A stretch of 64,000 nt of DNA, from assembly GCA_050184115.1 (NCBI GenBank), contig JBFXAQ010000005.1, positions 186,001-250,000 of the forward strand, given 5' to 3'. Source of the DNA: JACKNG01 sp050184115 (lineage in GTDB: Bacteria; Pseudomonadota; Gammaproteobacteria; Ga0077536). The notes beneath the pieces are model-generated. The model had not been told where the DNA came from, made no database searches, and was given only the letters and a program-made list of their open reading frames with translations. The stretch's first letter is position 1, and every line of letters starts with the position of its first letter. Shown here piece after piece: positions 8,809 to 19,175 of the stretch. Made by a program: the position numbers and the translations under genes.

Positions 8809-9123
8809 TTACATGTCGAACGCCTCGGCCAATTCGACCGAACCGCCGGCGGCGAGCACCGGGCAGCCGCGCGCCTTGGCGATCGCGTCGTCGCGGTCAC
8901 TGGCTTCGATCAGGCTGTAGCCGCTGGGCGGGTTGGCACCACCGTGGGCGACCACCGAGCCATCGCTGGCGACCGTGCTCGCCGGGCCGACCGGATTGCC
9001 GCCGTCTAGGACGGCCTTGCCGAGACTGCCGAACCAGCGGCCCCAGGCGTCCATGATCCTTGCCTTCTCGGCGTCCGATTTCGGCGCGCTGCCACCGTGG
9101 TACACGAACAAGTATTTGGCCAT
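8809..9123 (-). CDS. YCII-related domain protein
   Basis: This 104-residue single-domain protein of the YCII/dimeric alpha-beta barrel fold starts MAKYLFVYHGGSAP. In it, AWGRWFGSLGKAVLDGGNP and a conserved YSLIEASDRDDAIAKARGCP follow the usual YCII order. YCII proteins are small cytoplasmic enzymes or sensors, mostly of unknown function; many lie next to ECF sigma factors, which is not the case here. It is divergent from the PucR-type regulator across 129 bases, in which I see no clear promoter. Confidence 0.8.
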   Translation of the reverse strand: MAKYLFVYHGGSAPKSDAEKARIMDAWGRWFGSLGKAVLDGGNPVGPASTVASDGSVVAHGGANPPSGYSLIEASDRDDAIAKARGCPVLAAGGSVELAEAFDM

Positions 9124-9252
9124 CGGGACTCTCCTGTCCGATTGAATGATTGGAATGCCGTCGCGACTGGGAAGGCGGCGGCGGCAGTGGACGGTATCAC
9201 TGGAACGAAGCGCCGAAAGCAGGCAAATTGACCCGATTCGAGCGTATCGATT

Positions 9253-10551
9253 GTGCACTCTGACCAATCCGACGAACCCACCGTGCTCCCCGACGAAGGC
9301 CTGCTCGCGGCGCTCGCCGCCGCCCGCGCCACGCCGGGGCTGGGCACGGCAGCCATGCGCCTCGGCGCAACGCGGGAAGCGGTCGTCGGCGAACTGCTGC
9401 GCGTGGTGCAGGCGCGCATTCCGGCCTTCTCCACCACTCACAACCCGGACATCGGTCGCGATCTCCTCGCCCACGTGCGGGCGCACGCCGAGGAACTTCT
9501 GCGCCTGCTCGACGGCGAAACGCCGGGCGGATTCGAATTCGTGCGCGAACACGCGCGCCGCCGGGCCGAGCAGCGCTTTCCCCTCGAAGCCATGCTCCAT
9601 GCCTACCGCTGCGGTCACCGGGTCTTTGCCGGCTGGCTGCGTGACGCGGCGCTGGCGAGCGAACCGGCAGGCCGCGAGACCGCCCTTGCACTGGCCGATT
9701 TCGCTCTCGAGTACACCGATGTCGTCAGCAGCATCGCGGCTGGCGCCTATGCCGCGCAGGCCTGCCTGCTCGCGGACGTGGTCGGCGACCAGCGTGCGCA
9801 ACGCCTGGCACTACTGCTCGAGGGCGCCGACGAATCCGACCCGCGCTGCCTCCGCCTGCTCGGCGAGGCGGGCTATCTCGGTCACGACCTGAGCTACTGC
9901 GTCGCCGTGGCGCGGGCGCTCGATGGCGCCGAGATGCAGCACCCGGCACGCGCGCGACGCCTGGCCGAGGCGTGCTCGGCCGCACTCGCACCGAAGCGCT
10001 GGCGTTGCCTGGTCGATGTGCGTGACGAGAAGGTGGTGATGGTCATCGCCGACAAGCGTCGCGAATCGGGCTGGACGGCGCCGAAGCGCGCGCTGGCCGA
10101 TCGGGTCGCCGTCACGCTCGGCCTGCTCGGCAACGCCGTCGTTGTCGGCATCGGCAACGACGCGCCGTCGAGCGCGCACGTCCCAGGCGCGTGGCGCGAG
10201 GCGCGCATCGGGCTTGCGCACGCCGGGCCGGTAAAGCGCGTGGTGCAATTCGCGGAGCTGTCGTTGCGCCAGGTTCTCGTGCACCTCGCCGGCGACGATC
10301 TCAGGCGGGCGGCGCCGCGTTGGGCCGAGTCCCTACGCGCGGCCGACGTCGCCGGCGGCGGCGCGCTCGTCGCCACGCTCGAGGCCTACGCCGCGGCGGA
10401 CATGAACGTGCTCAAGGCGGCGGCGCGCCTCGACCTGCATCCGAACACGGTCTACGCGCGCTTTCAGCGCATCGGCGATCTCACCGGGCTCAATCCACGT
10501 GCCTATGACGATCTCACCGACCTCCTGCTGGTGATGGCCGCTGTCTCCTGA
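9253..10551 (+). CDS. PucR-type helix-turn-helix transcriptional regulator
   Basis: The 432-residue protein ends in the PucR C-terminal HTH: ATLEAYAAADMNVLKAAARL then LHPNTVYARFQRIGDLTGLN. It contains a CdaR/GGDEF-like middle region and an N-terminal all-helical sensory part (RFPLEAMLHAYRCGHRVFAG) seen in many actinobacterial and proteobacterial PucR regulators. Such proteins usually activate a neighbouring catabolic or membrane gene. Here the only divergent neighbour is the YCII gene, and the quinone reductase lies beyond it, so the target is unclear. It starts with GTG. Confidence 0.85.
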   Translation: MHSDQSDEPTVLPDEGLLAALAAARATPGLGTAAMRLGATREAVVGELLRVVQARIPAFSTTHNPDIGRDLLAHVRAHAEELLRLLDGETPGGFEFVREHARRRAEQRFPLEAMLHAYRCGHRVFAGWLRDAALASEPAGRETALALADFALEYTDVVSSIAAGAYAAQACLLADVVGDQRAQRLALLLEGADESDPRCLRLLGEAGYLGHDLSYCVAVARALDGAEMQHPARARRLAEACSAALAPKRWRCLVDVRDEKVVMVIADKRRESGWTAPKRALADRVAVTLGLLGNAVVVGIGNDAPSSAHVPGAWREARIGLAHAGPVKRVVQFAELSLRQVLVHLAGDDLRRAAPRWAESLRAADVAGGGALVATLEAYAAADMNVLKAAARLDLHPNTVYARFQRIGDLTGLNPRAYDDLTDLLLVMAAVS

Positions 10552-10658
10552 GGGCGCGCCGAACGACGCGATCGGGTCATCCGGTTGGCGGCGCGGCGCC
10601 AGCCGTGCACCGACCGTGAACCGCGTTAGTCCGCCAGCGCGGGCGAGCTCGCGCCACC

Positions 10659-12101
10659 TCAGCCGACATGCGGCACGAAGTCACCGACCTTGACGATCTT
10701 CATGCCGTTGGTGCCGCCGGAGTGCCCGTGCAGGTCGCCCTTGGTCAGGATCACGAGGTCGCCGTCGTCGACCGCGCCGCGCGCCTTGAGGAGCTCCAAC
10801 ACCTCGCGTGTGACCTCCGCGTAGTCGATGCCGGTGACGTCGAAGCGCACTGGGTAGACGTCGCGGTAGAGGGTCACGCGGCGCAGGGTCTCGGGATGGC
10901 GGGCGAGCGCGAAGATCGGGATGTCGGTGTTGACGCGCGACATCCAGCGCGTGGTCGCGCCCGATTCGGTGAGCGCCGCGATCGCCTTCACGCCGATGCG
11001 GTTGCCACAGTAGATGGCCGACATCGCGATGGCCTGGTCGACGCGGGCGAAGTCGCCCTCGTTGCGGCGCTGGCTGGACGGCCCCCGCCAGTCCTGCTCG
11101 GCGCCTTCGCAGATCCGGGACATCGCCGCCACTGCGCGGTCGGGGTAGGCGCCGACGCTGGTTTCACCCGACAGCATCACTGCGTCGGTACCGTCGAGCA
11201 CGGCGTTGGCGACGTCGAACACCTCGGCGCGGGTCGGCAGCGGGTTCTCGATCATCGATTCCATCATCTGCGTCGCCGTGATCACCGTCTTGTGATGGCG
11301 CCGCGCGCGTGCCACCAGCATCTTCTGCGCCGGTGGCAGGCGGGCATCACCGATTTCGACGCCCAGATCGCCGCGCGCGATCATGATGCAGTCGGCGGCG
11401 GCGATGATGTCGTCGGCGTGGTCGAGCGCCTCGGCGCGTTCAATCTTGGCGATGATGTCGGCGCGGCCGCCGGCGTCGTGGACCAGCCGGCGCGCGGTTT
11501 CGATGTCCTCGCCGGTACGTGGAAAGGACACCGCGATGTAGTCGGCGCCGTGGGCCAGCGCGTGGCGCAGATCCTCGCGATCCTTGTCGGTCAGCGCCGG
11601 CGCCGAGAGGCCGCCCCCCTGGCGGTTGATGCCCTTGTGATCGGACAGGGTGCCGCCGCTGACGACGCTGGTCTCGATGACGCGGCCGCGCACCCGTTCG
11701 ACGCCGAGCACGATGCGGCCGTCGTCAATCAGCAGGGTGTCGCCGGCGGCGACGTCGCCGGGCAGCGCCTTGTAGGTGACGCCAACGCGCTGGGGGGTAC
11801 CGGCCTCCGGCGCGAGGTCGGCATCGATGTCGAAGCGTGCGCCCTCGACCAGTTCGACCGGCCCGCCGGCGAAGCATTCGAGGCGGATTTTCGGGCCCTG
11901 GAGATCGGCGATGAGGCCGAGTTCACGCCCGGCCGTGGCGGCCGCTGCACGTACCGCCGTGGCGCGCGCGGCATGATCGGCGGCCTTGCCGTGGGAGTAG
12001 TTGAGGCGGGCGGCGTCGAGGCCGGCAGCGACGAGGCGGTCGAGCATCCCGGGCCGGTCGGTGGCCGGCCCGAGGGTAGCGACGATCTTGGTCCGCCTCA
12101 C
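10659..12101 (-). CDS. pyk: Pyruvate kinase
   Basis: Pyruvate kinase makes pyruvate and ATP from phosphoenolpyruvate. The 480-residue protein has RRTKIVATLGPATDRPGML at the N-terminus, SFPRTGEDIETAR in the barrel, IIAKIERAEALDHADDI with the catalytic Lys, IMIARGDLGVEIG and TQMMESMIENPLPTRAEVFD. The start is GTG at 12101, overlapping the pgk stop as GTGA. It is the last gene of the operon. No fructose-bisphosphate aldolase gene follows, although fba often completes this cluster. Confidence 0.96.
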   Translation of the reverse strand: MRRTKIVATLGPATDRPGMLDRLVAAGLDAARLNYSHGKAADHAARATAVRAAAATAGRELGLIADLQGPKIRLECFAGGPVELVEGARFDIDADLAPEAGTPQRVGVTYKALPGDVAAGDTLLIDDGRIVLGVERVRGRVIETSVVSGGTLSDHKGINRQGGGLSAPALTDKDREDLRHALAHGADYIAVSFPRTGEDIETARRLVHDAGGRADIIAKIERAEALDHADDIIAAADCIMIARGDLGVEIGDARLPPAQKMLVARARRHHKTVITATQMMESMIENPLPTRAEVFDVANAVLDGTDAVMLSGETSVGAYPDRAVAAMSRICEGAEQDWRGPSSQRRNEGDFARVDQAIAMSAIYCGNRIGVKAIAALTESGATTRWMSRVNTDIPIFALARHPETLRRVTLYRDVYPVRFDVTGIDYAEVTREVLELLKARGAVDDGDLVILTKGDLHGHSGGTNGMKIVKVGDFVPHVG

Positions 12102-13258
12102 GCGCGCGCGCGTGCTTCCAGCACGGCGACGGCGGGCAGGGTCTTGCCCTCGAGGAACTCGAGAAAGGCGCCGCCGGCGGTGGAGATGTAGGAGATGCCG
12201 TTGGCGACGCCGAACTGGGCGATGGCGGCCAGGGTGTCGCCGCCGCCCGCGATGGAGAAGACCTCCGCGCTCGCGATGGCGCGGGCGAGCTTCTCGGTGC
12301 CGGCGGCAAAGCCCGGGAACTCGAACACGCCGAGCGGACCGTTCCACACCACCGTACCGGCGCCGGCGATGATGTCGCAGAGCGCCTGCACGGAGTCCGG
12401 ACCGAGATCCATGATCATGTCGTCGGCGGTCACGTCGGCGACGGCCTTGACCGTGCCCGGCTCCGCCTCGTCGAACGTCTTGCCGACGACGACGTCGCTC
12501 GGGATCGGGATGTGGGCGTCGCCGTCGATGAGACGGCGCGCGATGTCGAGCATGTCGTCCTCGCAAAGCGACTTGCCGATCTCGTGGCCGGCAGCCTTGA
12601 GGAAAGTGTTGGCGATGCCGCCGCCGACGACGAGCTGGTCGACTTTGGTCACGAGCGTCTCGAGCAGGTCGAGCTTGGTCGAGACCTTCGAACCGCCGAC
12701 GATGGCGACCAGCGGCCGCCGCGGAGCGTCGAGCGCCTGGCGCAGGGCATCGACCTCGGCCATGAGGAGCGGCCCGGCACAGGCGACGGGGGCGAACTTC
12801 GCCACGCCGTGGGTCGAGGCCTGCGCGCGGTGCGCGGTGGCGAAGGCGTCGTTGACGAAGACGTCGCAGAGCGCCGCCATGCGCTTCGCCAGCGCCTCGT
12901 CGTCCTTGCCCTCGCCGACCAGGAAGCGCGTGTTCTCGCACAGCGTGATGCTGCCCGGGGCGACCTCGACGCCGTCCAGCCACTCGGCGGCGAAACCGAC
13001 CGGGCGTTCGAGCAGCTTCGCGAGCGCCTCGGCCACCGGCGCCAGCGACTGCGCCGGATCGATCTCGCCTTCCTTGGGCCGGCCGAGATGCGACATCACC
13101 AGCACCGCGGCGCCGGCCTTGAGCGCCGCGCGCAGGGTGGGCAGCGCGGCGCGCAGGCGGGTGTCGTCGGTGATCGCGCCGTTCTTCATCGGCACGTTGA
13201 AATCCTCGCGGATCAGTACACGCTTGCCCGCGAGGTCGAGGTCGGTCATGCGCAGCAT
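12098..13258 (-). CDS. pgk: Phosphoglycerate kinase
   Basis: Pgk interconverts 1,3-bisphosphoglycerate and 3-phosphoglycerate with ATP formation. The 386-residue product has MTDLDLAGKRVLIREDFNVP (substrate Arg/Asp/Asn block), LVMSHLGRPKEGEID, the hinge and nucleotide segment VAIVGGSKVSTKLDLL and the late GGGDTLAAIAQFG. It overlaps pyk by four bases and follows gap by three, so the set is tightly coupled. Confidence 0.97.
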   Translation of the reverse strand: MLRMTDLDLAGKRVLIREDFNVPMKNGAITDDTRLRAALPTLRAALKAGAAVLVMSHLGRPKEGEIDPAQSLAPVAEALAKLLERPVGFAAEWLDGVEVAPGSITLCENTRFLVGEGKDDEALAKRMAALCDVFVNDAFATAHRAQASTHGVAKFAPVACAGPLLMAEVDALRQALDAPRRPLVAIVGGSKVSTKLDLLETLVTKVDQLVVGGGIANTFLKAAGHEIGKSLCEDDMLDIARRLIDGDAHIPIPSDVVVGKTFDEAEPGTVKAVADVTADDMIMDLGPDSVQALCDIIAGAGTVVWNGPLGVFEFPGFAAGTEKLARAIASAEVFSIAGGGDTLAAIAQFGVANGISYISTAGGAFLEFLEGKTLPAVAVLEARARA

Positions 13259-13261
13259 CGA

Positions 13262-14272
13262 TCAGGCCTTCATCATGGCGATGGTGGTGTCGAGCATGCG
13301 GTTGGAGAAGCCCCACTCGTTGTCGTACCACGACAGCACCTTGACCATGGTGCCGTCGATGACCTTGGTCTGGCTCGATTCGAAGATCGACGAGTGAGGG
13401 TTGTGGTTGAAGTCGATCGAGACCAGCGGCTCTTCGTTGAAGGCGAGCACGCCCTTCAGTTCGCCGTCGGCGGCCTCGCGCAGGATGGCGGCAATCTCCT
13501 TGGCGTCGGTCTTGCGCGCGGCGTTGAAGGTCAGATCGACCAGCGACACGTTGATGGTCGGCACGCGCACGGCGTAGCCGTCGAGCTTGCCGTTCAACTC
13601 CGGCAGGACCAGGCCGACGGCGGCGGCGGCGCCGGTCTTGGTCGGGATCATCGACTGCGTGGCCGAGCGCGCGCGGCGCAGGTCCGAGTGGTAGACGTCG
13701 GTCAGGACCTGGTCGTTGGTGTAGGCATGGATGGTGGTCATGATGCCGTTGACGACGCCGATCTTCTCGTGCAGCGGCTTGACCAGCGGGGCCAGGCAGT
13801 TGGTCGTGCAGGACGCATTGGAGACGACGGTGTCGCTGGCTTTGAGGACGTGGTGGTTGACGCCGTAGACCACGGTGGCATCGACGTCGTCGCCGGCCGG
13901 GGCGGAGATCAGGACCTTCTTCGCGCCGCCCTGGAGATGCGCCGAAGCCTTGGCCTTGGAGGCGAACAGGCCGGTGCACTCGTGCACGACGTCGACGCCG
14001 AGATCGCCCCAGGGCAGTTTGGCCGGGTCGCGCTCGGCGAACACCTTGATGGCGCGGCCGTTGACGATCATGGTGTCGTCCTTGACCTCGACCTTGCCCG
14101 GGAAGCGGCCGTGCGCGCTGTCGTAGCGCGTGAGGTGGGCGTTGGTATTGGCATCGCCGAGGTCGTTGACAGCGACGATCTCCAACTCGCCGGTGCGCTC
14201 GGCCTCGAACAGGGCGCGCAGCACGTTGCGGCCGATGCGGCCATAGCCATTGATGCCAATACGGATGGTCAT
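13262..14272 (-). CDS. gap: Type I glyceraldehyde-3-phosphate dehydrogenase
   Basis: GAPDH oxidises glyceraldehyde-3-phosphate with NAD and phosphate. The 336-residue protein has the NAD fold IGINGYGRIGRNVLRALFE, the active-site block SNASCTTNCLAPLVK with the catalytic Cys, and WYDNEWGFSNRMLD near the C-terminus. The conserved N-terminus MTIRIGING fixes the start at 14272 despite an open frame upstream. Confidence 0.97.
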   Translation of the reverse strand: MTIRIGINGYGRIGRNVLRALFEAERTGELEIVAVNDLGDANTNAHLTRYDSAHGRFPGKVEVKDDTMIVNGRAIKVFAERDPAKLPWGDLGVDVVHECTGLFASKAKASAHLQGGAKKVLISAPAGDDVDATVVYGVNHHVLKASDTVVSNASCTTNCLAPLVKPLHEKIGVVNGIMTTIHAYTNDQVLTDVYHSDLRRARSATQSMIPTKTGAAAAVGLVLPELNGKLDGYAVRVPTINVSLVDLTFNAARKTDAKEIAAILREAADGELKGVLAFNEEPLVSIDFNHNPHSSIFESSQTKVIDGTMVKVLSWYDNEWGFSNRMLDTTIAMMKA

Positions 14273-14322
14273 GGGATGTCTCCTGGGTCGGTGGTCGTTG
14301 TCTGGTTGCGGGGCGGGTGCGC

Positions 14323-16365
14323 TCAGACGCCCGCGAGGTAAGTACGCACTTTCTCCGTGACGCTGGCCTGGTCGAGGCCGAAGTGTTTCGACAGGTCGCC
14401 GGCCGGGGCCGAGGCGCCGAAGCCGTCGAGGCCGATGACGAGGCCGTCGAGGCCGACGTAGCGGTACCAGCCATGGGTCGTGCCGGCTTCGATCGCAATC
14501 CGGCGCGTGATGGCGCGCGGCAGCACCGCCTCGCGCCACTGCGCGTCCTGGCGTTCGAACGCCTCGACACAGGGCATCGAGACGACGCGCACGGCCTGCC
14601 CGGCCTCGTTCAGCGCGAGCGCCGCCTGGCGCGCGAGTTCGATCTCCGAGCCAGTGGCGATGATCACGGCCTCGGCGGCGCGCGCCGGTTCGAGCAGCAC
14701 GTAGCCGCCGCGGGCGATGGCGGCGAGCTGGTCGGCGTCACGCGCCTGTGCCGGCAGGCCTTGGCGCGAGAGCAGGAAGCAGCTCGGGCCGTCGCGGCGT
14801 TCGATGGCGGCGACCCAGGCCGCCGCGGTCTCGGCCGCATCGGCCGGGCGCCACACGTCGAGATTCGGGATGAGACGCAGCGAAGCGGCATGTTCGATGG
14901 GCTGGTGGGTGGGACCGTCCTCGCCGAGACCGATGGAATCGTGGGTGTAGACGAACAGGCTGCCGAGTCCCATCAGCGCCGCCATGCGCACGGCGTTGCG
15001 CGCGTAATCGGAAAAGACGAGGAAAGTGCCGCCGTAGGGCATGACCCCGCCGTGCAGCGCCATGCCGTTCATCATCGCGCTCATGGCGAATTCGCGCACG
15101 CCGTACCACACGTAGTTGCCGGACTTGTCGGTCGCGGTGATGCCGCGGCTGGCCTGGTGCCAGGTGAGATTGGAGCCGGTGAGGTCGGCCGAGCCACCGA
15201 GCAGTTCCGGCAGTACCGCGCCGAGCCGATCGAGCACGCGCTCCGAGGACTTGCGCGTGGCGTCCTTGCCGCCCGCCGCCGCGATGTCGGCGACGATGGC
15301 GCGCGCCGTGCCGGCCCAGTCCGCCGGCAGCTCGCCTGCCGTCACGCGCTCGAACTCAGCGGCTTCGGCCGGGTACTTGTCGCGGTAGGCGGCGAGGACC
15401 TCGGTCCAGGAGCGCTCGGCGGCGGCGCCGGCCTCGCGCGCGTCCCAGGCGCCGTAGAGCGCGTCCGGGATCTCGAACGGCGGGTGGTTCCAGCCCAGGT
15501 TCACGCGCGTCGCCGCCACCTCGTCGACGCCGAGCGCGGCGCCGTGACAGGACTCGGTACCGGCCTTGTTCGGCGCGCCCCAGCCGATGGTCGTCTCGCA
15601 GCAGATCAAGGTCGGCTGGCTGGTATTGGCGCGGGCCGTTTCCAGCGCCACGCGCACGGCCTCGGCGTCGTGGCCGTCGACGGCCGGGATGACCTGCCAA
15701 CCGTAGGCCTCGAAGCGCGCCGCGGTGTCGTCGCCGAACCAGCCCTCGACCTCGCCGTCGATCGAAATGCCGTTGTCGTCGTAGACCACGATGAGCTTGC
15801 CGAGTCCCAGGGTGCCGGCCAGTGAACAGGCCTCATGGGAGATGCCTTCCATCAGGCAGCCATCGCCGGCGAAGACATAGGTGTGGTGGTCGACCAGGTT
15901 CAAGCCCGGCTTGTTGAAGCGCGCGGCCAGGTGGGCTTCGGCCAGCGCCATGCCGACGGCGTTGGCCAGCCCCTGGCCGAGCGGGCCGGTGGTGGTTTCG
16001 ACGCCTGGTGTCTCGTGGTACTCGGGGTGGCCCGGCGTCTTCGAGCCGAGCTGACGGAAGTTCCTGATTTCATTCAGCGGCAGGTCGTAGCCCGTCAGGT
16101 GCAGCAGGGCGTAGATCAGCATCGAACCGTGACCGTTGGAGAGCACGAAGCGATCGCGGTTGAACCAGTGCGGGTTGGTCGGGTTGTGGCGCAGGAGATC
16201 GCGCCATAGCACCTCGGCGATGTCGGCCATGCCCATGGGGGCGCCCGGGTGGCCCGAGTTGGCGGCCTGCACGGCGTCCATGGCCAGGGCGCGGATGGCA
16301 TTGGCCAGCTCGCGGCGTGACGGTGCGGTGGCCGCCTCGCGCCGCACGGTCTGCGGGTCGCTCAT
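14323..16365 (-). CDS. tkt: Transketolase
   Basis: Transketolase moves two-carbon units between sugar phosphates with thiamine diphosphate. The 680-residue protein has LANAIRALAMDAVQAANSGH at the start, VLSNGHGSML, the ThDP motif GDGCLMEGISHEACSLAG..., and the C-terminal block RRIAIEAGTTHGWYRYVG. It is first in tkt-gap-pgk-pyk, 50 bases ahead of gap. The arrangement links pentose-phosphate and lower glycolysis; it is also typical of Calvin-cycle lineages, but no Calvin-specific gene is visible here. Confidence 0.97.
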   Translation of the reverse strand: MSDPQTVRREAATAPSRRELANAIRALAMDAVQAANSGHPGAPMGMADIAEVLWRDLLRHNPTNPHWFNRDRFVLSNGHGSMLIYALLHLTGYDLPLNEIRNFRQLGSKTPGHPEYHETPGVETTTGPLGQGLANAVGMALAEAHLAARFNKPGLNLVDHHTYVFAGDGCLMEGISHEACSLAGTLGLGKLIVVYDDNGISIDGEVEGWFGDDTAARFEAYGWQVIPAVDGHDAEAVRVALETARANTSQPTLICCETTIGWGAPNKAGTESCHGAALGVDEVAATRVNLGWNHPPFEIPDALYGAWDAREAGAAAERSWTEVLAAYRDKYPAEAAEFERVTAGELPADWAGTARAIVADIAAAGGKDATRKSSERVLDRLGAVLPELLGGSADLTGSNLTWHQASRGITATDKSGNYVWYGVREFAMSAMMNGMALHGGVMPYGGTFLVFSDYARNAVRMAALMGLGSLFVYTHDSIGLGEDGPTHQPIEHAASLRLIPNLDVWRPADAAETAAAWVAAIERRDGPSCFLLSRQGLPAQARDADQLAAIARGGYVLLEPARAAEAVIIATGSEIELARQAALALNEAGQAVRVVSMPCVEAFERQDAQWREAVLPRAITRRIAIEAGTTHGWYRYVGLDGLVIGLDGFGASAPAGDLSKHFGLDQASVTEKVRTYLAGV

Positions 16366-16830
16366 GTTCCTGATACCTCGACGGGTGTGGTGATCCAGCG
16401 TCGGCCGCTGCGGCGCGCCGGGTCGGCGGGCGCGATGGCCGTCGTTCTCTGTCTAATCTTTATTGGCGTCCGTTCACCGGGCGGGCAGGCCCGAAATCCC
16501 GGTGTCGGTGGCGCGATGGCGAGGCAGCTCGCCGTCGCTGCCGAGAGCGGCGGCATTTTAGCCCGGATTGCCCGGGCGTGTCCGTCGCCCGGCGGGATCC
16601 GCTGGCGGGCCTGGACGGATGGTGAACCGGGCATGCGATAGCCAAATCCATGAGGCGCAAGCGCCTGTCGCGTCCCCCGCATCATCGCGCCGGGCCGGTT
16701 CGGCATCGTCGTGCTGCCACGCGCCGGTCACGTCACGGGTGGTGCGCCTGCGTTGCACGCGTGTGGCGCGGCGGCCGGTGGGAGTTTCCTTAGCACATCG
16801 CGGCGAGCTCGGGGATAATCGCGAGGCCCG
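16366..16830. promoter_or_regulatory. Divergent tkt / metF intergenic region
   Basis: The 465 bases between the divergent tkt and metF starts hold no convincing gene. A TAAAAT -10-like hexamer faces tkt (16560-16555) and GATAAT (16814-16819) faces metF 11 bases before its GTG, but neither has a good -35. Several GC-rich inverted repeats are present. I cannot match the region to a known riboswitch. Confidence 0.35.
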
Positions 16831-17726
16831 GTGACCGAGACCCTCGCACAACCCATGACGACCCCTCCCAGCGGCACCGCCGCATCCACGCACCTGAGCT
16901 TCGAATTCTTCCCGCCGCGCTCCGCCGAGGCCGTTGCGCGACTGGCGGTCACGCGCGAGCGCCTCGCGGCGCTCGGCCCCGAGTTCTTCTCCGTCACCTT
17001 CGGCGCCGGTGGCAGCACCCGTGACCTGACCTTGGAGACCGTGCTCGAACTGCGCGCCGCGACCGGCGTCGACAGCGCCCCGCACCTCTCGTGCATCGGC
17101 TTCACCGCCGCCGGGATCGGCGAAATCCTGGCGCAGTTCCGTGCCGCCGGCATCCGTCGCCTGGTGACCCTGCGCGGCGACATGCCGTCCGGCTCGACCG
17201 GCTTCGGCGAGCTGCGTTATGCCAACGAACTGGTCGAGTTCATCCGCCGCGAAGCGGGCGACCATTTCCACGTCAGCGTCGCGGCGTACCCGGAAGTCCA
17301 TCCGCAGGCGCCCGGTGCCGCCGCCGACCTCGCCAACTTCAAGCGCAAGGTCGATGCCGGTGCGGACGACGCCATCACCCAGTATTTCTATAACGCCGAT
17401 GCCTATTTCCGCTTCGTCGACCTGGCCCGCGCCAACGGCATCGTCATCGACATCGTGCCCGGCATCATGCCGATCACGAGCTTCTCCGGGCTGAAGCGCT
17501 TCTCCGACATGTGCGGGGCCGAGATCCCGCGCTGGATGCTCAAGCGGCTACAGGACTTCGGCGACGACCGCGTGGCGATCCAGGCGTTCGGCGTCGACGT
17601 CGCGACGCGCCTGTGCGAACAGCTGCTCGCCGGCGGCGCGCCGGGCCTGCACTTCTACACCATGAACCAGCACGAAGCGCCGCGGGCCATCTGCGCCAAC
17701 CTCGGCCTGGGTGGCGGAACGACCGG

Positions 17727-17730
<4 letters not shown>
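16831..17730 (+). CDS. metF: 5,10-methylenetetrahydrofolate reductase
   Basis: MetF is the flavoprotein that makes 5-methyl-THF for methionine synthesis. The TIM-barrel sequence shows LSFEFFPPRSAEA near residue 22, SVTFGAGGSTRDLT, LVTLRGDMP, VAAYPEVHP, ITQYFYNADAYFRF and VPGIMPITSF, all family hallmarks. The GTG at 16831 gives 299 residues. The ATG at 16855 gives 291 and is also compatible with the family, so the start is uncertain. The stop overlaps the GTG of the response regulator, an unexpected coupling of one-carbon metabolism with a regulator. Confidence 0.94.
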
Positions 17731-19148
<1,418 letters not shown>

Positions 19149-19175
19149 GCGGCACACGGCAGCGGAGGACCAGCG

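Noticed and set aside
10659..14570. A single open frame of about 1,300 codons on the minus strand across gap, pgk and pyk
   Set aside because: Only its last 480 codons (pyk) look like protein. The rest is Arg/Pro-rich and overlaps gap and pgk in another frame, a GC-rich artefact.
16831..16854. SAM- or SAH-type riboswitch before metF
   Set aside because: I could not find the conserved core of any known methionine-cycle riboswitch in 16366-16830.
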